Part shown: positions 35,308-47,868 of the stretch, one piece after another
Layout of the letters: the number at the start of each line of letters is the position of its first letter
How positions within the stretch are numbered: the stretch's first letter is position 1
Assembly (NCBI RefSeq): GCF_018687715.1
Contig: NC_056759.1
Span: 26,570,885 to 26,634,884, forward strand
Source of the DNA: Carya illinoinensis
Taxonomy: Eukaryota > Streptophyta > Magnoliopsida > Fagales > Juglandaceae
Reading direction: 5' to 3'
Length of the DNA stretch: 64,000 nt
The notes under the pieces: generated by a model
Databases searched by the model: none
What the model saw: only the letters and a program-made list of their open reading frames with translations
Told to the model about the DNA's origin: nothing
Program-made: the position numbers and the translations under genes

Positions 35308-36126
35308 CCTATTATTATTTACGTCCTTTAAAATAAATTTAGATAAAAAATCTTTTAGGTTGCAACAACCCAGTCCAATAATTCTAATGTTGAGATATTA
35401 ATTGCTTTTATTGGGCTTAAATTATATTTAATGAGCCATATTGGATAAGCCCAAGAGCGATAAGTTATTGAGATTGATTATGAGTTTTAATTTGACTCAA
35501 TAATTAGGTTAAATCTCATTTGTTATTTATTGAACGAGTTAGACTCCTTTTAAAATTTAAAGATCGGCCATTAGAAATTTATTTCAATTTAAAATCATCA
35601 CTGATTGAAGTCTCATACGTAGTCTCAATCACTGCCAATCCTATATTAAAAGAACAACTGGATCATGTTTTTAAATTCAAATTCTCTTCTTGAATGATCG
35701 TGAACGAGTCTAACTCGAACTCAATTGCATCCTATCCTAACAAGGATACAACTATGCAAGTCATCTTCACGTTAAATCTCTTTAACCGAGTTCAACTCAA
35801 ACTAGTCATCACCCTTTCTAGAAAGTTAGTCAAGCGGTATCACTGTTAAGTCATCATGACTACCTTCACATCATACGAAGCCACCGGTAGGTCTGCTCAA
35901 TATCTCTCTCACTGTATCACCGTCAGCCAACCTCTCTCACACTAAAACTCATATCCATTTTGAGTTTGCAAAACCCTTGTTGCCACCGCCTACGCCACCA
36001 TACCATACCATCCAACGTCATCCAAGGTGGTTCCTCCCACTCATTCACTTGCAGAGAAAAATTATCAAGACCACCAATAATTTCTCTGCTCTCTCGCTGT
36101 TTATGAGCCATTTCCTGGTTAGTCCA
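35308..36126. other. Spacer, no gene seen
   Basis: It includes a TTGCAACAACCCAGTCC phrase near 35358 that resembles the start of some LTRs, and a pyrimidine-rich stretch near 35900-36080. The short open frames on both strands at 35923-36168 overlap each other and have no recognisable domain. Confidence 0.35.
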
Positions 36127-37002
36127 AAATCTTTTGTTTTATTTTTCTTGGTTAGGCAGCTCATTTGACGCTGTGTTTTCGATGTTGGTTGCGAGGTGTA
36201 AACTATGGCTCACATGGGTGGTTGACGGCGTGATGGGGCTAAGCGAGGTTGAGCTTTCCTTTGATCTGATTTTGAATGGAAGTAGAAATGTGATTTATAG
36301 AGTAGATGAAGGAGGTGGAAGTATTTGATCTTCCAGAAAGTCAGTCAAGTAGTGTATGAAAGAGGATTTAGACAAATTATGAAGGCGGTGGAAGTTGGAT
36401 GTGGATGTGTTTGATCTGAGTAGAAAGACATTGGAACATAGAGGTGGAAGAGGATATATACAAAATAGGAAGGTTGTGGAAGTGAGAGGAAAGATGTATT
36501 CCAGAAATTCAAGCTGGTGGAATGGAGGGATGTAACGGTGATTCTGAAATGCATGTATGGGTAAAAATCGAAAAAAAAAATATGTCAAACGAAAACTATA
36601 TTTACCCACATTCTTGTTCCTTTTATTTCCTATTTTGACTTAGATTGTGTTTTTGAAAAAAAGACAAAGGTTCTTTCAAGCTTTCAGTCGGTGAGAGGAA
36701 GGGATAAAGTTTACAAATGAAGAAGAAAATATTACATAATCAACAAAGCAAAAGCAATAACAAAGGACATTAAATTTGGTTATAAAGTTAGGGGTAAAAT
36801 AGGAAAATAATAATGGTCAAAATGGGAATATCATTATAAAAAGAGGGGCAAGAATGTGCACAGAATGGAATTTGGCAATAGAAGCTGGGGCAAAATCAAA
36901 AATGCAAAAAACTAGAAATAAAAATAAAAGTTACAAATAGGGGCAAAATGGGAATAAAAATGTGTGAAACAAAATAAAAATCTCTCATATTTTCTGGTTG
37001 GT
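36127..37002. repeat. 876 bp tandem duplication, unit 1
   Basis: The unit starts AAATCTTTTGTTTTATTTTT and contains CACATGGGTGGTTG, GGCGTGATGGGGC and a GGAGGTGGAAG-rich middle. It is followed directly by a second unit at 37003 with the same order and high identity by eye. No conserved protein was recognised in either strand. Confidence 0.88.
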
Positions 37003-37720
37003 AAATCTTTTGTTTTAGTTTTTCTTGGTTGGGCAACTCGTCTGGTGCTGTGTTTTCGATGTTGGTTGCAAGGTGTAAACTATGGCTCACATGGGTGGTT
37101 GATGGCGTGATGGGGCAGAGCAAGGTTGAGCTTCCCTTTGATCTGATTTTGAATGGAAGTAGAAATGTAATTTATAGAGTATACGAAGGAGGTGGAAGTA
37201 TTTGATCTTCTAAAAAGTTAGTCAAGCGGTGTATGAAAGTGTATTTAGACAAACTATGAAGGCGGTGGAAGTTGGACGTGGATGTGTTTGATCTAAGTAG
37301 AAAGACACTGAAACACAGAGGTGGAAGAGGATATATACAAAATAGCAAGGTTGTGGAAGTGAGAGGAAAGATGTATTCCAGAAATTCAAGCTGGTGTAAT
37401 GGAGGGATGTAACGGCAATTCTGAAATGCATGCATGGGCAAAATCGGAAAAAAAATATGTCAAACGAAAACTATATGTACCCACATCCTTGTTCCTTTTA
37501 TTTCCTATTTTGACTTTGATTGTGTTTTTGAAAAAAAGACAAAGGTTCTTTCAAGCTTTCAGTTGGTGAGAGGAAGGGATAAAGTTGAGAAATGAAGAAG
37601 AAAATATTACATAATCAGTAAAGCAAAAGCAATAACAAAGGACATTGAATTTGGTTATAAAGTTAGGGGTAAAATAGGAAAATAATAAGTGACAAAATGG
37701 AAATATCATTATAAAAGGAG
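37003..37720. repeat. 876 bp tandem duplication, unit 2, left part
   Basis: This is the first ~718 bp of unit 2. The unit is interrupted at 37720 by the chromovirus, and the remaining ~160 bp continue at 47869. Confidence 0.88.
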
Positions 37721-37752
37721 TGTGACGCCCCCAAATCCCCACGCACGAACAC

Positions 37753-38488
37753 TAGGGTGGGCAGCGGGGCCCCGCACCCCGCTACCCCGCCCCCGTTTGC
37801 CCTGCCCCCGCCATGGCGGGGCGGGGGACTAGTCCCCCTAGCGGGGGCGGGGGGCGGGGGGCGGGGAGGGCCCAACCCCGCTCCGCATTTCCCCCGCGCC
37901 GCCCCCTACATATATAAATATTATATATAAAAATATAAATATTTATATATATATATATAAAAGCATAAATATTTTTATATATTCAAAAGCATAAATATAT
38001 GTTTATATATATAAATATATTTTTATATTTTACAAATTGTGTATATATAAATATATATATATATATATTACAATTTTTTAGAGTTGTTTACAAAGTATGC
38101 ATTAACAAATTTAAAAACTATATAGTTTAAAACTACTACACTACAACTTATATAAAATATGCACTAGCAAATTTAAAAACTACATAATTTTTAAATTATA
38201 GTCATATTTACAAAATTTAAATTTACAATTTGGATCTAAAAATATATTTTTAATCACTTTTAGATTTAGAAATAATTTTTAAATATAAAAAAAAGTAGTA
38301 ATTTTTTAAAGGGAAAATGAGGCGGGGCGGGGCGGGTATTCGCTCCGCACCCCGCCTAGCTGGGCGGGGTACCCCGCCCCGGGGATGCGGGGGCGGGGGA
38401 CGGATGGAAAAACCCCACCCCCGCACCATGCGGAGCGGGGTGCGGGGAGGGGGCTACCCCGCACCGTATGGTGCGGGTAGCACCCCTA
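37753..38488. mobile_element. 736 bp non-autonomous hAT-type element with 8 bp target duplication
   Basis: ACGAACAC stands at 37745-37752 and again at 38489-38496; the partner LTR has it once, at 45740-45747, which proves the insertion. The ends are TAGGGTGGGCAGCGGGG and, reverse-complemented on the right, TAGGGGTGCTACCCGCACC. Both subterminal regions are extremely GC-rich (GGGGCGGGG tracts) while the middle (about 37905-38310) is AT-rich. There is no transposase. Confidence 0.92.
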
Positions 38489-39195
38489 ACGAACACGGGG
38501 AAATCGAGACGTCCGGATGATGACATCACGGGTCACCACCCTAACGACGTGTGCCAAGTGTGTGCAAAGGCAACAAAGTGTACGAGAAAAACGCAGCGAA
38601 AAGCAAGTCAATAACTAAGTACCAGAATTTTCCTTGTTCAATACAAAGCTATTCCAAAACGTACATAAATAAAATATTACAAAACACGCATATAATAAAA
38701 TATCAAATACAAAGCATAACTTCAGCAACCCGGCGAAGCCGCATCCTCGGGCTTAGCCTCCTCTTCCTCATCCTCGAACTCTGCACCAAAAGCTACGGAA
38801 CCAAAAATGGTACCGCAGGTAAGTAAAACCCAAACACCACCAGATAAAAACACATAGAACTCAAGCAACATGGATGCAAGGAAAGCCAATGCACATGTTC
38901 CGCAAAATCACATTTTTACCATGCACGCCAAAAAAACCCATTTGGCCCAATAAAAACATATCCTTAAAAACCAAGCCTCGCCATTATCCTAGATAATGGC
39001 CCAAACCACCATTTTCCCAGGAAATGGATTAATGCCTCGAAAACCAATATCGCCATTTTCCCAGAAAATAGCCCACATCTGAAAACCATAAAAACAATCC
39101 GGTTATGCATGCACCATGATCTTCCCTAGGGATCACCCGCACACCCTGGCTCTGTGCCACACCGCAGGTAACGACTACGCATGTGACACCTAAAC

Positions 39196-39336
39196 GAGCG
39201 ATGCCCAGACTCGCGCCCAGCGCGTACCTGGCCAGGCCATCCTCTAGCCCTCACCAGCGAAGGGCCATGGAGTCGGTGAGTAGAGCGATGCCCAGACTCG
39301 CGCCCAGCGCGTACCTGGCCAGGCCATCCTCTAGCC
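39196..39336. repeat. 87 bp-period partial tandem duplication in the LTR
   Basis: A 54 bp stretch beginning GAGCGATGCCCAGACTCG at 39196 recurs at 39283. The 5' LTR carries the same duplication at about 46449 and 46536, so it predates this insertion. Confidence 0.85.
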
Positions 39337-40619
39337 CCGCTCCCGTCGTCGCCCATCGACAACTCAGGGGACGTCACTCAGTATTATCCACTCCCGAGTG
39401 ACCAGAGGAGCTCCACCGAGATAATAACCCATCCCGGCTTGGGCTCGTGAGACACACGCACCCGAAAATCCATTCACGCCAGCAAAACAGGGTTTCTCAA
39501 ATAAAATAAATACACGTGCATGCACCATGCAAATGCAATTATCAATGCACAAAAAAACAACCAACCATAAAACAATAAATCAAGCAACTCCGTCCTCCAT
39601 CCATCCGACCCCCGAACTCCTCGGACTCAGTCCGGAATCAACCAACCAGCAGCAATAAATAATTGAATGAGCAATATATATTTAAATCTGAAAATAGGAT
39701 TTGGAAAATACTTATAGCGCTATACGGTAATTTTAGAAAACACCCGGCGTTGCAAACGGCGATGAAAAAGCAACGTTACAGTGAAAAATCACTGTGGCCG
39801 TGGGTTGTGAAATACCCACTTTTGAACGGGGACAAACCAGGGCTTGGGATTGACAGGGAATGGTCTAGGGATGATTGTGAAGCTATTGGGAGTGGTGGTT
39901 GGCCGTGGGTGGCGGCGAAAACGCTGGAAAGAGGCTGGATTTCCCAAAAAGGAAAGCTAGCTCGTGGGAGCTGTTCCGGTGGTCGTTGGAGGCCGAAAAT
40001 AGGTGGGTTAGGACGGCAAGGGACCGGTGATGAAGTGGTGAAGAAATGGTGGCCGGAGGTGGAGCGACGGCGGCGGATCGGAGCAAAAACCGTGCAGCCT
40101 TTGGAGGGCTTTTCCGGCCAAACGGCCGGCCGGATGGGGGTGGGTTTTGGTGGGAAGGTGCACCGGAGGGAGGGGAGTCGAACGGTGCCGGCGGTGAGCC
40201 GTACGGTGGCCGGACGGTAGCGGTTCGAACTGTTGAAGGCTCCGGCGTGAGAGAGAGAGAAGAGAGAGAGAGACCGGGGGGTCGACGCGGGGAGAGAGAA
40301 GAAAAAAAAGAAAAGAAAGAAAAAAGAGAAAAAGGAAGGAAAAAGAAAGAAGAAAAAAGAGAAAAAGGAAAAAGGAAAAAGGAAAAAGAAAAGAGGTGTA
40401 GGGAAAGAAGATGAGGTCTAATCCTCATTCCGGGAAAACAACACTAAACCGCCACAAAGATATTAAAAAATGTATACAACTAAAAGAAATAAAACACAAC
40501 ATCAATAAAATAAAAAAAAACAATTTTAAAACGTAATAATTTAAAATGAATAAGCTAATATATTAATTAAATAAAAACAACAATTTCAGCGAAAATACAA
40601 GCGAAAGCGGGTCATCACA

Positions 40620-40632
40620 TCCTCCCCCCCTT
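40620..40632 (-). other. Polypurine tract of the chromovirus
   Basis: The minus strand reads AAGGGGGGGAGGA directly before the TG of the 3' LTR, the normal site for plus-strand DNA priming. Confidence 0.9.
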
Positions 40633-40735
40633 AAAAACAAATTTCGTCCGCGAAATTTGCAAGATCAACGACTAACTTAAAGCAAGCCACATAAAGCACT
40701 TAAACCAACTGTGACCAAGATTAAGATACATACCT

Positions 40736-43700
40736 TCATCCCTCAAACAAAAATGGGTACTGCTCCCTCATGTCCGCTACTCGCTCCCAAGAGAAGTCTT
40801 GTGTTAACGGATCTCCCCAAGCCACTTTAACCAAAGGTATCGTCTTAGACCTCAACTGTTGCTCCTTCCAATCCATGATCTGCGACGGAACAACCTCATA
40901 AGTGAGATCCGGTTGCAACTGAATACCCGCTGGGTCGACGAAGCGTGGTTCTTGCTGTCCAAAACTCTTCTTCAGGGATGATACGTGGAAGACATCATGA
41001 ACATCCCCAAAATAATCTGGCAAAGCAACTCTATAGGCGACGGACCCTACCTTCTCCAGAATTTGAAAAGGGCCGACATACCTCGGATCCAACTTCCTCT
41101 TCTTACCAAAACGCTTAACACCTCTCATGGGAGAGACTTTAAGGTAAACCCAATCACCAACTTCAAAAGACAACTCTCTCCTCCTGGTATCAGCGTAGCT
41201 TTTTTGGTGACTCTGAGCTGCCGCCCTTTTGTCTCTGATGATCCGGACTTGGCTTTGCATTTCTTGAATTATTTCGGGTCCAAATATCCTACTCTCCCCG
41301 ACTTCATCCCAACACAAAGGCGACCTGCACTTTCTCCCGTAAAGAGCTTCGTAGGGAGCCATCTGAATGGTCGCATGGAAGCTGTTATTATATGCAAACT
41401 CGATGAGTGGCAAATGGTTTTCCCAACTCCCTTGAAAATCCATGACACATGCTCGCAACATGTCTTCAAGGGTCTGAATTGTGCACTCTGACTGGCCGTC
41501 TATCTGCGGGTGATATGCAGTACTGAACTTCAACTTAGTATCCAAAGCTGCCTGCAAACTCTTCCAGAACTGCGACATGAACCTCGGGTCTCGATCCGAC
41601 ACTATACTCTTTGGTATGCCGTGCAGCCGTACTATCTCCTTGACATACAAGCGGGTCAACTTACCCAAAGAGTCGGTGTTATTGACAGGCAGAAAATGAG
41701 CACTCTTCGTTAACCGGTCAACAATCACCCAAACAGAATTTTTCCCGCTAGGCGTTCTCGGCAAACCCACTACAAAGTCCATCGTGATGTCATCCCACTT
41801 CCACTCAGGAATAGGGTGGGGTTGGAGCATACCTGCAGGTCTCTGATGCTCGGCCTTCACTTGACGGCATGTGTGGCATTTCTCAACATACAAGGCAATA
41901 TCCTTCTTCATTCCATCCCACCAGTAATTTTTCCTCAAGTCCCGATACATCTTTGTACTGCCGGGATGAACTGAATAAGGGGCCGCATGAGCTTCCGCCA
42001 TGATCCGTTCTTTGAAATCTGAGTCCTTGGGGACCACTCTGTGATTTCGGAACCGAAGTATCCCATCATTATCCATGCTATAATGCAAAGGCCCTCGAGA
42101 TTTTCTGACTCTTTTTCTGATGTTCAGCAGCTTCGGATCCTTCCTTTGGAGAGTCTTCAATTCCTCAAAATCAGTTACCCAAATATCAAGAACTGAAGAT
42201 AAAACCTCTTCTTGCTGCGAACTCTCTATAAGGAGCCTTCTCATCCCACAAAGCAACGAATCCATTTCTGACGGCTCGGCTTCATCTTCTAAGTGTGACT
42301 TCCGGCTCAAAGCATCAGCAACTATATTAGCCTTCCCCGGATGGTACTTGATCTCACACTGATAGTCACTGATTAGCTCCAGCCATCGCCTCTGCCTCAT
42401 ATTCAGATTTTTCTGGGAAAACAAATGCTTCAAGCTCTTGTGATCAGTAAATACCTCGCAAGCTTCCCCAGACAAGAAATGCCGCCAAATCTTAAGGGCA
42501 AAAACAATCGCAGCCAATTCTAGATCGTGCGTCGGATAATTCTTCTCATGGTCCTTTAGCTGACGAGATGCATAGGCTACAACCCGTCCTTCCTACATAA
42601 GGACACAACCCAAACCAAACTTAGACGCATCACTGAAGACTACGAATGGCTTATGCGATTCTGGGAGCGCTAACACTGGTGCCGTCGTCAACCTGTTCTT
42701 TAATTCCTGGAAGCTTCTCTCACATTTCTCTGACCAAACAAATTCTGTATTCTTCCGAGTCAAAGCCGTGAGAGGTCCAGATAGGCAAGCAAAACCCTCT
42801 ACAAATCTTCGGTAATACCCCGCCAGCCCCAAGAAACTCCAAATCTCGCGCACTGTAGTCGGGCGCTGCCATGACAAAATGGCTTCTACCTTACTAGGAT
42901 CAATAGCCACTCCGTCTCGGGAAATTACATGCCCAAGAAATTTAACTTCTTCCAACCAGAATTCACACTTGCTGAGCTTGGCGTACAGTTGGTGTTCTCT
43001 CAATTTCCCAAGTACCAGACGAAGATGATACACATGCTCTTCAACATCTCGGGAATAAATCAGTATATCATCAATAAATACTACCACAAAGGAATCCAGA
43101 TAAGGTCGAAACACTCGATTCATCAAATCCATGAAAGCTGCAGGGGCATTAGCTAACCCAAACGGCATCACCTTAAATTCATAATGCCCATACCTCGACC
43201 TGAAAGCAGTTTTAGGCACATCCTGGTCTCTGATTCTCAGCTGGTAGTATCCCGACCTCATATCAATTTTAGAGAACACGGCTGCTCCTTGAAGCTGATC
43301 AAATAAATCATCAATCCGCGGGAGAGGATATTTATTTTTGATGGTCACCTTATTCAATTCCCGATAATCTATGCACATACGGAGGGTTCCATCTTTCTTT
43401 TTAACAAACAAAACTGGTGCACCCCACGGTGAAGTACTAGGCTGAATAAATCCCTTCTCTACCAGTTCTTGCAACTGAGTCTTCAACTCTTTTAATTCAG
43501 CCGGTGCCATGCGATAAGGAGCTTTATGCACAGGAGCCGCTCCAGGTTCCAAGTCTATAACAAACTCCATCTCTCGCACAGGGGGTAGTCCGAGCAAGTC
43601 ATCCACAAACACATCGGGGAATTCTTCCACAACTGGAATGTCTGCCAAAGACTTCTCCTCGGACGGCGTGGACACCATCTGAACCAAGAATGCATCCGCT

Positions 43701-44153
43701 TCCCATGCAATCTCTCTTCTTGCTTGAATCGCCGATATAATCATCGGCTTTTCTTTCAATTTACTCCCTGCAAATTCTAGACAATCACCATCTGGAAGCT
43801 GAAAGCTAATTATCCGACTTCTGCAATTAATACTAGCAGAAATCGGTATAGCCAATCCATTCCGAGGATGATATCAAAACCCAACAGCTTGAACACCACC
43901 AAATCAGCATCCAAGAATCTTCCCTCAAAATTTAACGGGCATCCCAAAGCAACCTTGAACACCACACCACTTCACCATCGGGTAGAGCCACTACCATAGC
44001 CTTCGGCAACGGTTCCGTGACCAAATTACACACCCGTGCAAACATGGAAGATACAAATGACTGCGACGCACCGGAATCAAACAAAGTAAAAGCATAAAAC
44101 TCATACAAACGGACTCTTCCTGAACCAAACACATCAACCCATGAAATCCACAA
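40736..44153 (-). pseudogene. Chromovirus pol: protease, reverse transcriptase, RNase H, integrase, chromodomain
   Basis: Protease: FDSGASQSF at about 44060-44085 and, after a frame change, a GMDWL block at about 43860-43880. Reverse transcriptase: [11 protein letters not shown] (about 43350-43385), FIDDILIYS (about 43050-43080, catalytic YxDD-type motif as IDD) and [11 protein letters not shown] (about 42920). RNase H follows, with [12 protein letters not shown] near 42440. Integrase: [13 protein letters not shown] zinc-type block (about 41850), [14 protein letters not shown] (about 41760), [12 protein letters not shown] (about 41570-41600), then the tail [13 protein letters not shown] and [15 protein letters not shown], a chromodomain-like end. 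Damage: one in-frame TAG at 42593-42595 between GCVLM and [12 protein letters not shown], where the family has Gln, and one or two frameshifts in the protease around 43860 and 43930. Otherwise the frame is open for more than 1000 codons. Confidence 0.93.
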
Positions 44154-44203
44154 AGCAAAGAATAAACCAAATACACCAAAATTAAATCCAACTTAAAATT
44201 AAA

Positions 44204-45428
44204 TTAATCCATACCTGTGATTACTCCAGCATCATGGGTCGCTGGCGCCTCATCATCCACCTCTCCGGGTGTGATAGCATAAACCCGAGCTTGCACTGTT
44301 TGTCTCGGGTTTGTTCTTCCACCGCGTCTACCTCCACGGCTTCCTTGAACTGTTCTTGGACATTCTCGGGCAAAGTGACCCTGCTGGCCACAATTATAAC
44401 ATCGAGCCCCACCAGAAGGGCACTCACCCACATGGGCTCTATTATAAACTCCACAAACAGGCACACGTCCTCCCATGCGAGCACTTGAGGATGCTTGCGG
44501 TTGAGTCCCGGTCCGCTGAACAAATTTCTGAGGTGAACCCGAGCTGCTTCCTTCACCAGAAAAACTCCGCCTCTTATGTCCTGGAGGGGAGCCCATACTC
44601 ATATTGTTTTCTCGTTCCACCAGGGTGGCCATATTCACTAATTCCTGAAAAGTGGATATCCGATGGCTGACCACCATACGGCGTATATCAGGGCGCAGTC
44701 CCTCCTGAAAACGATCAGCTCGCATCTCCTCTGTGGCGATAAGGTGAGAAACAAATCGCTCAAGTTCTATAAATCTCCGGGCGTAATGTTCCACTGTCGC
44801 GCCCCCTTGAACCAAATCTGAGAACTCTCTCGCCTTTTGCTTCCTTACCGATGCTGGAAAGAAGCGGTCATTAAACTCCTTCTTGAAACGCTGCCAGGTC
44901 ACCGCAGCGAAAGATCTCAATTCTGATTCCAGCATCACTCTCTTGGTATCCCACCAATCAAACGCCGTGCCTTGTAAGAGATAGCTGGCGTAGAGTACCT
45001 ATTGCGCCTCGGTGCATCCACACACCTCAAAAATTCTCTCCAGGTCCTTGATCCACTTTCCAGCTCGAAGCGGATCCTCTTCTCCAGTGAAGTGTGGAGT
45101 CCTATACGCCAGGAAGCACTCATAGGTGCACTCCAGCTTGCACCATGCTGCTAGATCCTCCCGGGTAAGGCCAAGGCCCTCCCTGATACGGCCAAGGACC
45201 TCCTGGTTGCGGCCAAAATCTTTCTTGTTGCGGACAAGGCCCTCCTTGTGGCGGCCAGGGACCCCCTTGTTGTGGCCAAGGTCCCCCTGGTTGTGGCCAA
45301 GGCCCTGTCTGTTGTGGCCTATAAGTTTGCTGCATAAACTCCGTCATCTGTCGTATGGCTTGAGCTATGGAGTCATCTCTTGATGTATTGTCCCGTGGCT
45401 CCTGAGTAGATTTCTTTGGCCTTCCCAT
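44204..45428 (-). pseudogene. Chromovirus gag with Gly-Pro-Trp repeats and zinc knuckle
   Basis: The start MGRPKKSTQEP is read from 45428. Residues about 40-90 form an imperfect repeat of GGPWPQQ/GGPWPYP type, unusual for a gag N-terminus. Then a frameshift near 45125 and an in-frame TAG near 45000 interrupt the protein before YASYLLQGTAFDWW. The capsid core LVQGGATVEHYARRFIELE (about 44770-44830) and a CCHC knuckle CYNCGQQGHFAREC (about 44355-44400) are intact. The RGGRRGGRTNPR tail is basic. The product would be the particle protein; this copy cannot make it whole. Confidence 0.9.
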
Positions 45429-45701
45429 TTTCCTGCCACCACAACCTTTGACCCCCTTTCAGAAAAACAAAAACAAATAAAACCAACCAACAAAATAGAA
45501 CCAAAAACCAACACCACATCACACCAAAACAAAGAAACAACTTGTAAAAACATAACTAAATAAATAAAAACAAATAAACAAACTCAAACAAATAAAACAG
45601 ATAAAAAAAAAAAGCTGTACTTAACATAATTTTCAAAACACAACTTTAAAAAGCATTCTGGTACTGCTTACGGGACATGTGGTTTTACCCAGAGCCAAAC
45701 C

Positions 45702-45713
45702 GTTCTGATACCA
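45702..45713 (-). other. Primer binding site of the chromovirus
   Basis: The minus strand reads TGGTATCAGAAC two bases after the end of the 5' LTR, matching initiator Met tRNA with one change in the last three bases. Confidence 0.85.
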
Positions 45714-45715
45714 CC

Positions 45716-47868
45716 TGTGACGCCCCCAAATCCCCACGCACGAACACAGGGAAATCGAGACGTCCGGATGATGACATCACGGGTCACCACCCTAACGACG
45801 TGTACCAAGTGTGTGCAAAGGCAACAAAGTGCACGAGAAAAACGCAGCGAAAAGCAAGTCAATAACTAAGTACCAGAATTTTTCTTGTTCAATACAAAGC
45901 TATTCCAAAACTTACATAAATAAAATATTACAAAACACGCATATAATAAAATATCAAATACAAAGCATAACTTCAGCAACCCGGCGGAGCCGCATCCTTG
46001 GGCTCAGCCTCCTCCTCCTCATCCTCGAACTCTGCACCAAAAGCTACGGAACCAAAAATGGTACCGCAGGTAAGTAAAACCCAAACACCACCAGATAAAA
46101 GCACATAGAACTCAAGCAACATGGATGCAAGGAAAGCCAATGCACATGTTCCGCAAAACCACATTTTTACCACGCACGCCAAAAAAACTCATTTGGCCCA
46201 ATAAAAACATATCCTTAAAAACCAAGCCTCGCCATTATCCCAGATAATGGCCCAAACCACCATTTTCCCAGAAAATGGATCAATGCCTCGAAAACCAACA
46301 TCGCCATTTTCTCAGAAAATGGCCCACATCCGAAAACCATAAAAACAATCCGGTTATGCATGGACCATGATCTCCCCTAGGGATCACCCGCACACCCTGG
46401 CTCTGTGCCACACCGCAGGTAACGACTACACATTTGACACCTAAACGAGCGATGCCCAGACTCACGCCCAGCGCGTACCTGGCCAGGCCATCCTCTAGCC
46501 CTCACCAGCGAAGGGCCACGGAGTCGGTGAGTAGAGCGATGCCCAGACTCGCGCCCAGCGCGTACCTGGCCAAGCCATCCTCTAGCCCCGCTCCCGTCGT
46601 CGCCCAGCGACAACTCAGGGGACGTCACTCAGTATTATCCACTCCCGAGTGACCAGAGGAGCTCCACCGAGATAATAACCCATCCCGGCTTGGGCTCGTG
46701 AGACACACGCACCCGAAAATCCATTCACGCCAGCAAAACAGGGTTTCTCAAATAAAATAAATACACGTGCATGCACCATGCAAATGCAATTATCAATGCA
46801 CAAAACAAACAACCAACCATAAAAACAATAAATCAAGCAACTCCGTCCTCCATCCATCCGACCCCCGAACTCCTCGGACTCAGTCCGGAATCAACCAACC
46901 AGCAGCAATAAATAATTGAATGAGCAATATATATTTAAATCTGAAAATAGGGTTTGGAAAATACTTACAGCGCTATACGGTAATTTTAGAAAACACCCAG
47001 CGTTGCAAACGGCGATGAAAAAGCAACGTTACAGTGAAAAATCACTGTGGCCGTGGGTTGTGAAATACCCACTTTTGAACGGGGACAAACCAGGGCTTGG
47101 GATTGATAGGGAATGGTCTAGGGATGATTGTGAAGCTATTGGGAGTGGTGGTTGGCCGTGGGTGGCGGCGAAAACGCCGGAAAGAGGCCGGATTTTCCAA
47201 AAAGGAAAGCTAGCTCGTGGGAGCTGTTCCGGTGGTCGTTGGAGGCTGGAAATAGGTGGGTTAGGACGGCAAGGGACCGGTGATGAAGTGATGAAGAAAT
47301 GGTGGCCGGAGGTGGAGCGACGGCGGCGGATCGGAGCAAAAACCGTGCAGCCTTTGGAGGGCTTTTCCGTCCAAACGGCCGGCCGGATGGGGGTGGGTTT
47401 TGGTGGGAAGGTGCGCCGGAGGGAGGGGAGTCGAACGGTGCCGGCGGTGAGCCGCACGGTGGCCGGACGGCGGCGGTTCGAACTGTTGAAGGCTCCGGCG
47501 TGAGAGAGAGAGAGAAGAGAGAGAGAGACCGGGGGGTCGACGCGGGGAGAGAGAAGAAAAAAAAGAAAAGAAAGAAAAAAGAGAAAAAGGAAGGAAAAAG
47601 AAAGAAGAAAAAAGAGAAAAAGGAAAAAGGAAAAAGAAAAGAGGTGTAGGGAAAGAAGATGAGGTCTAATCCTCATTCCGGGAAAACAACACTAAACCGC
47701 CGCAAAGATATTAAAAACTATAAACAACTAAAAGAAATAAAACACAACATCAATAAAATAAAATAAAAACAATTTTAAAATGCAATAATTTAAAATAAAT
47801 AAGCTAATATATTAATTAAATAAAAACAATCATTTCAGCGAAAATACAAGCGAAAGCGGGTCATCACA
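45716..47868 (-). mobile_element. 5' LTR of the chromovirus
   Basis: It spans 2153 bp from TGTGACGCCC to TCATCACA on the plus strand. It matches the 3' LTR closely and the solo LTR at 18389-20558 more distantly. It includes a GA/AAAG-rich stretch near 47500-47640 and 87 bp-spaced repeats near 46449. Confidence 0.95.

Larger units (their letters stand above)
37721..40619 (-). mobile_element. 3' LTR of the chromovirus, enlarged by a hAT-type insertion
   Basis: Bounded by TGTGACGCCC on the plus strand at 37721 and TCATCACA at 40619. It is 2899 bp against 2153 bp for the partner, the difference being the insertion at 37753-38488 with its target duplication. It holds a GA/AAAG-rich stretch (40240-40400) and the characteristic 87 bp duplication near 39196. 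Confidence 0.95.

Noticed and set aside
36896..37441. Minus-strand open frames repeated in both 876 bp units
   Set aside because: They are repeated because the DNA is repeated; no domain is recognised and frames differ between units.
37753..38488. GC-rich blocks considered as a CpG island or coding exon
   Set aside because: The 8 bp duplication and the empty partner LTR show that this is a hAT-type insertion.
39663..40428. Open frames of 120-185 codons on both strands in the chromovirus LTR (also 46916-47676)
   Set aside because: They lie fully inside LTRs, overlap on opposite strands, and come from GC-rich and AAAG/GA-rich simple sequence.
41269..41491. Plus-strand open frames opposite pol (also 40985-41491, 42929-43156)
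   Set aside because: They are antisense shadows of the chromovirus pol gene.
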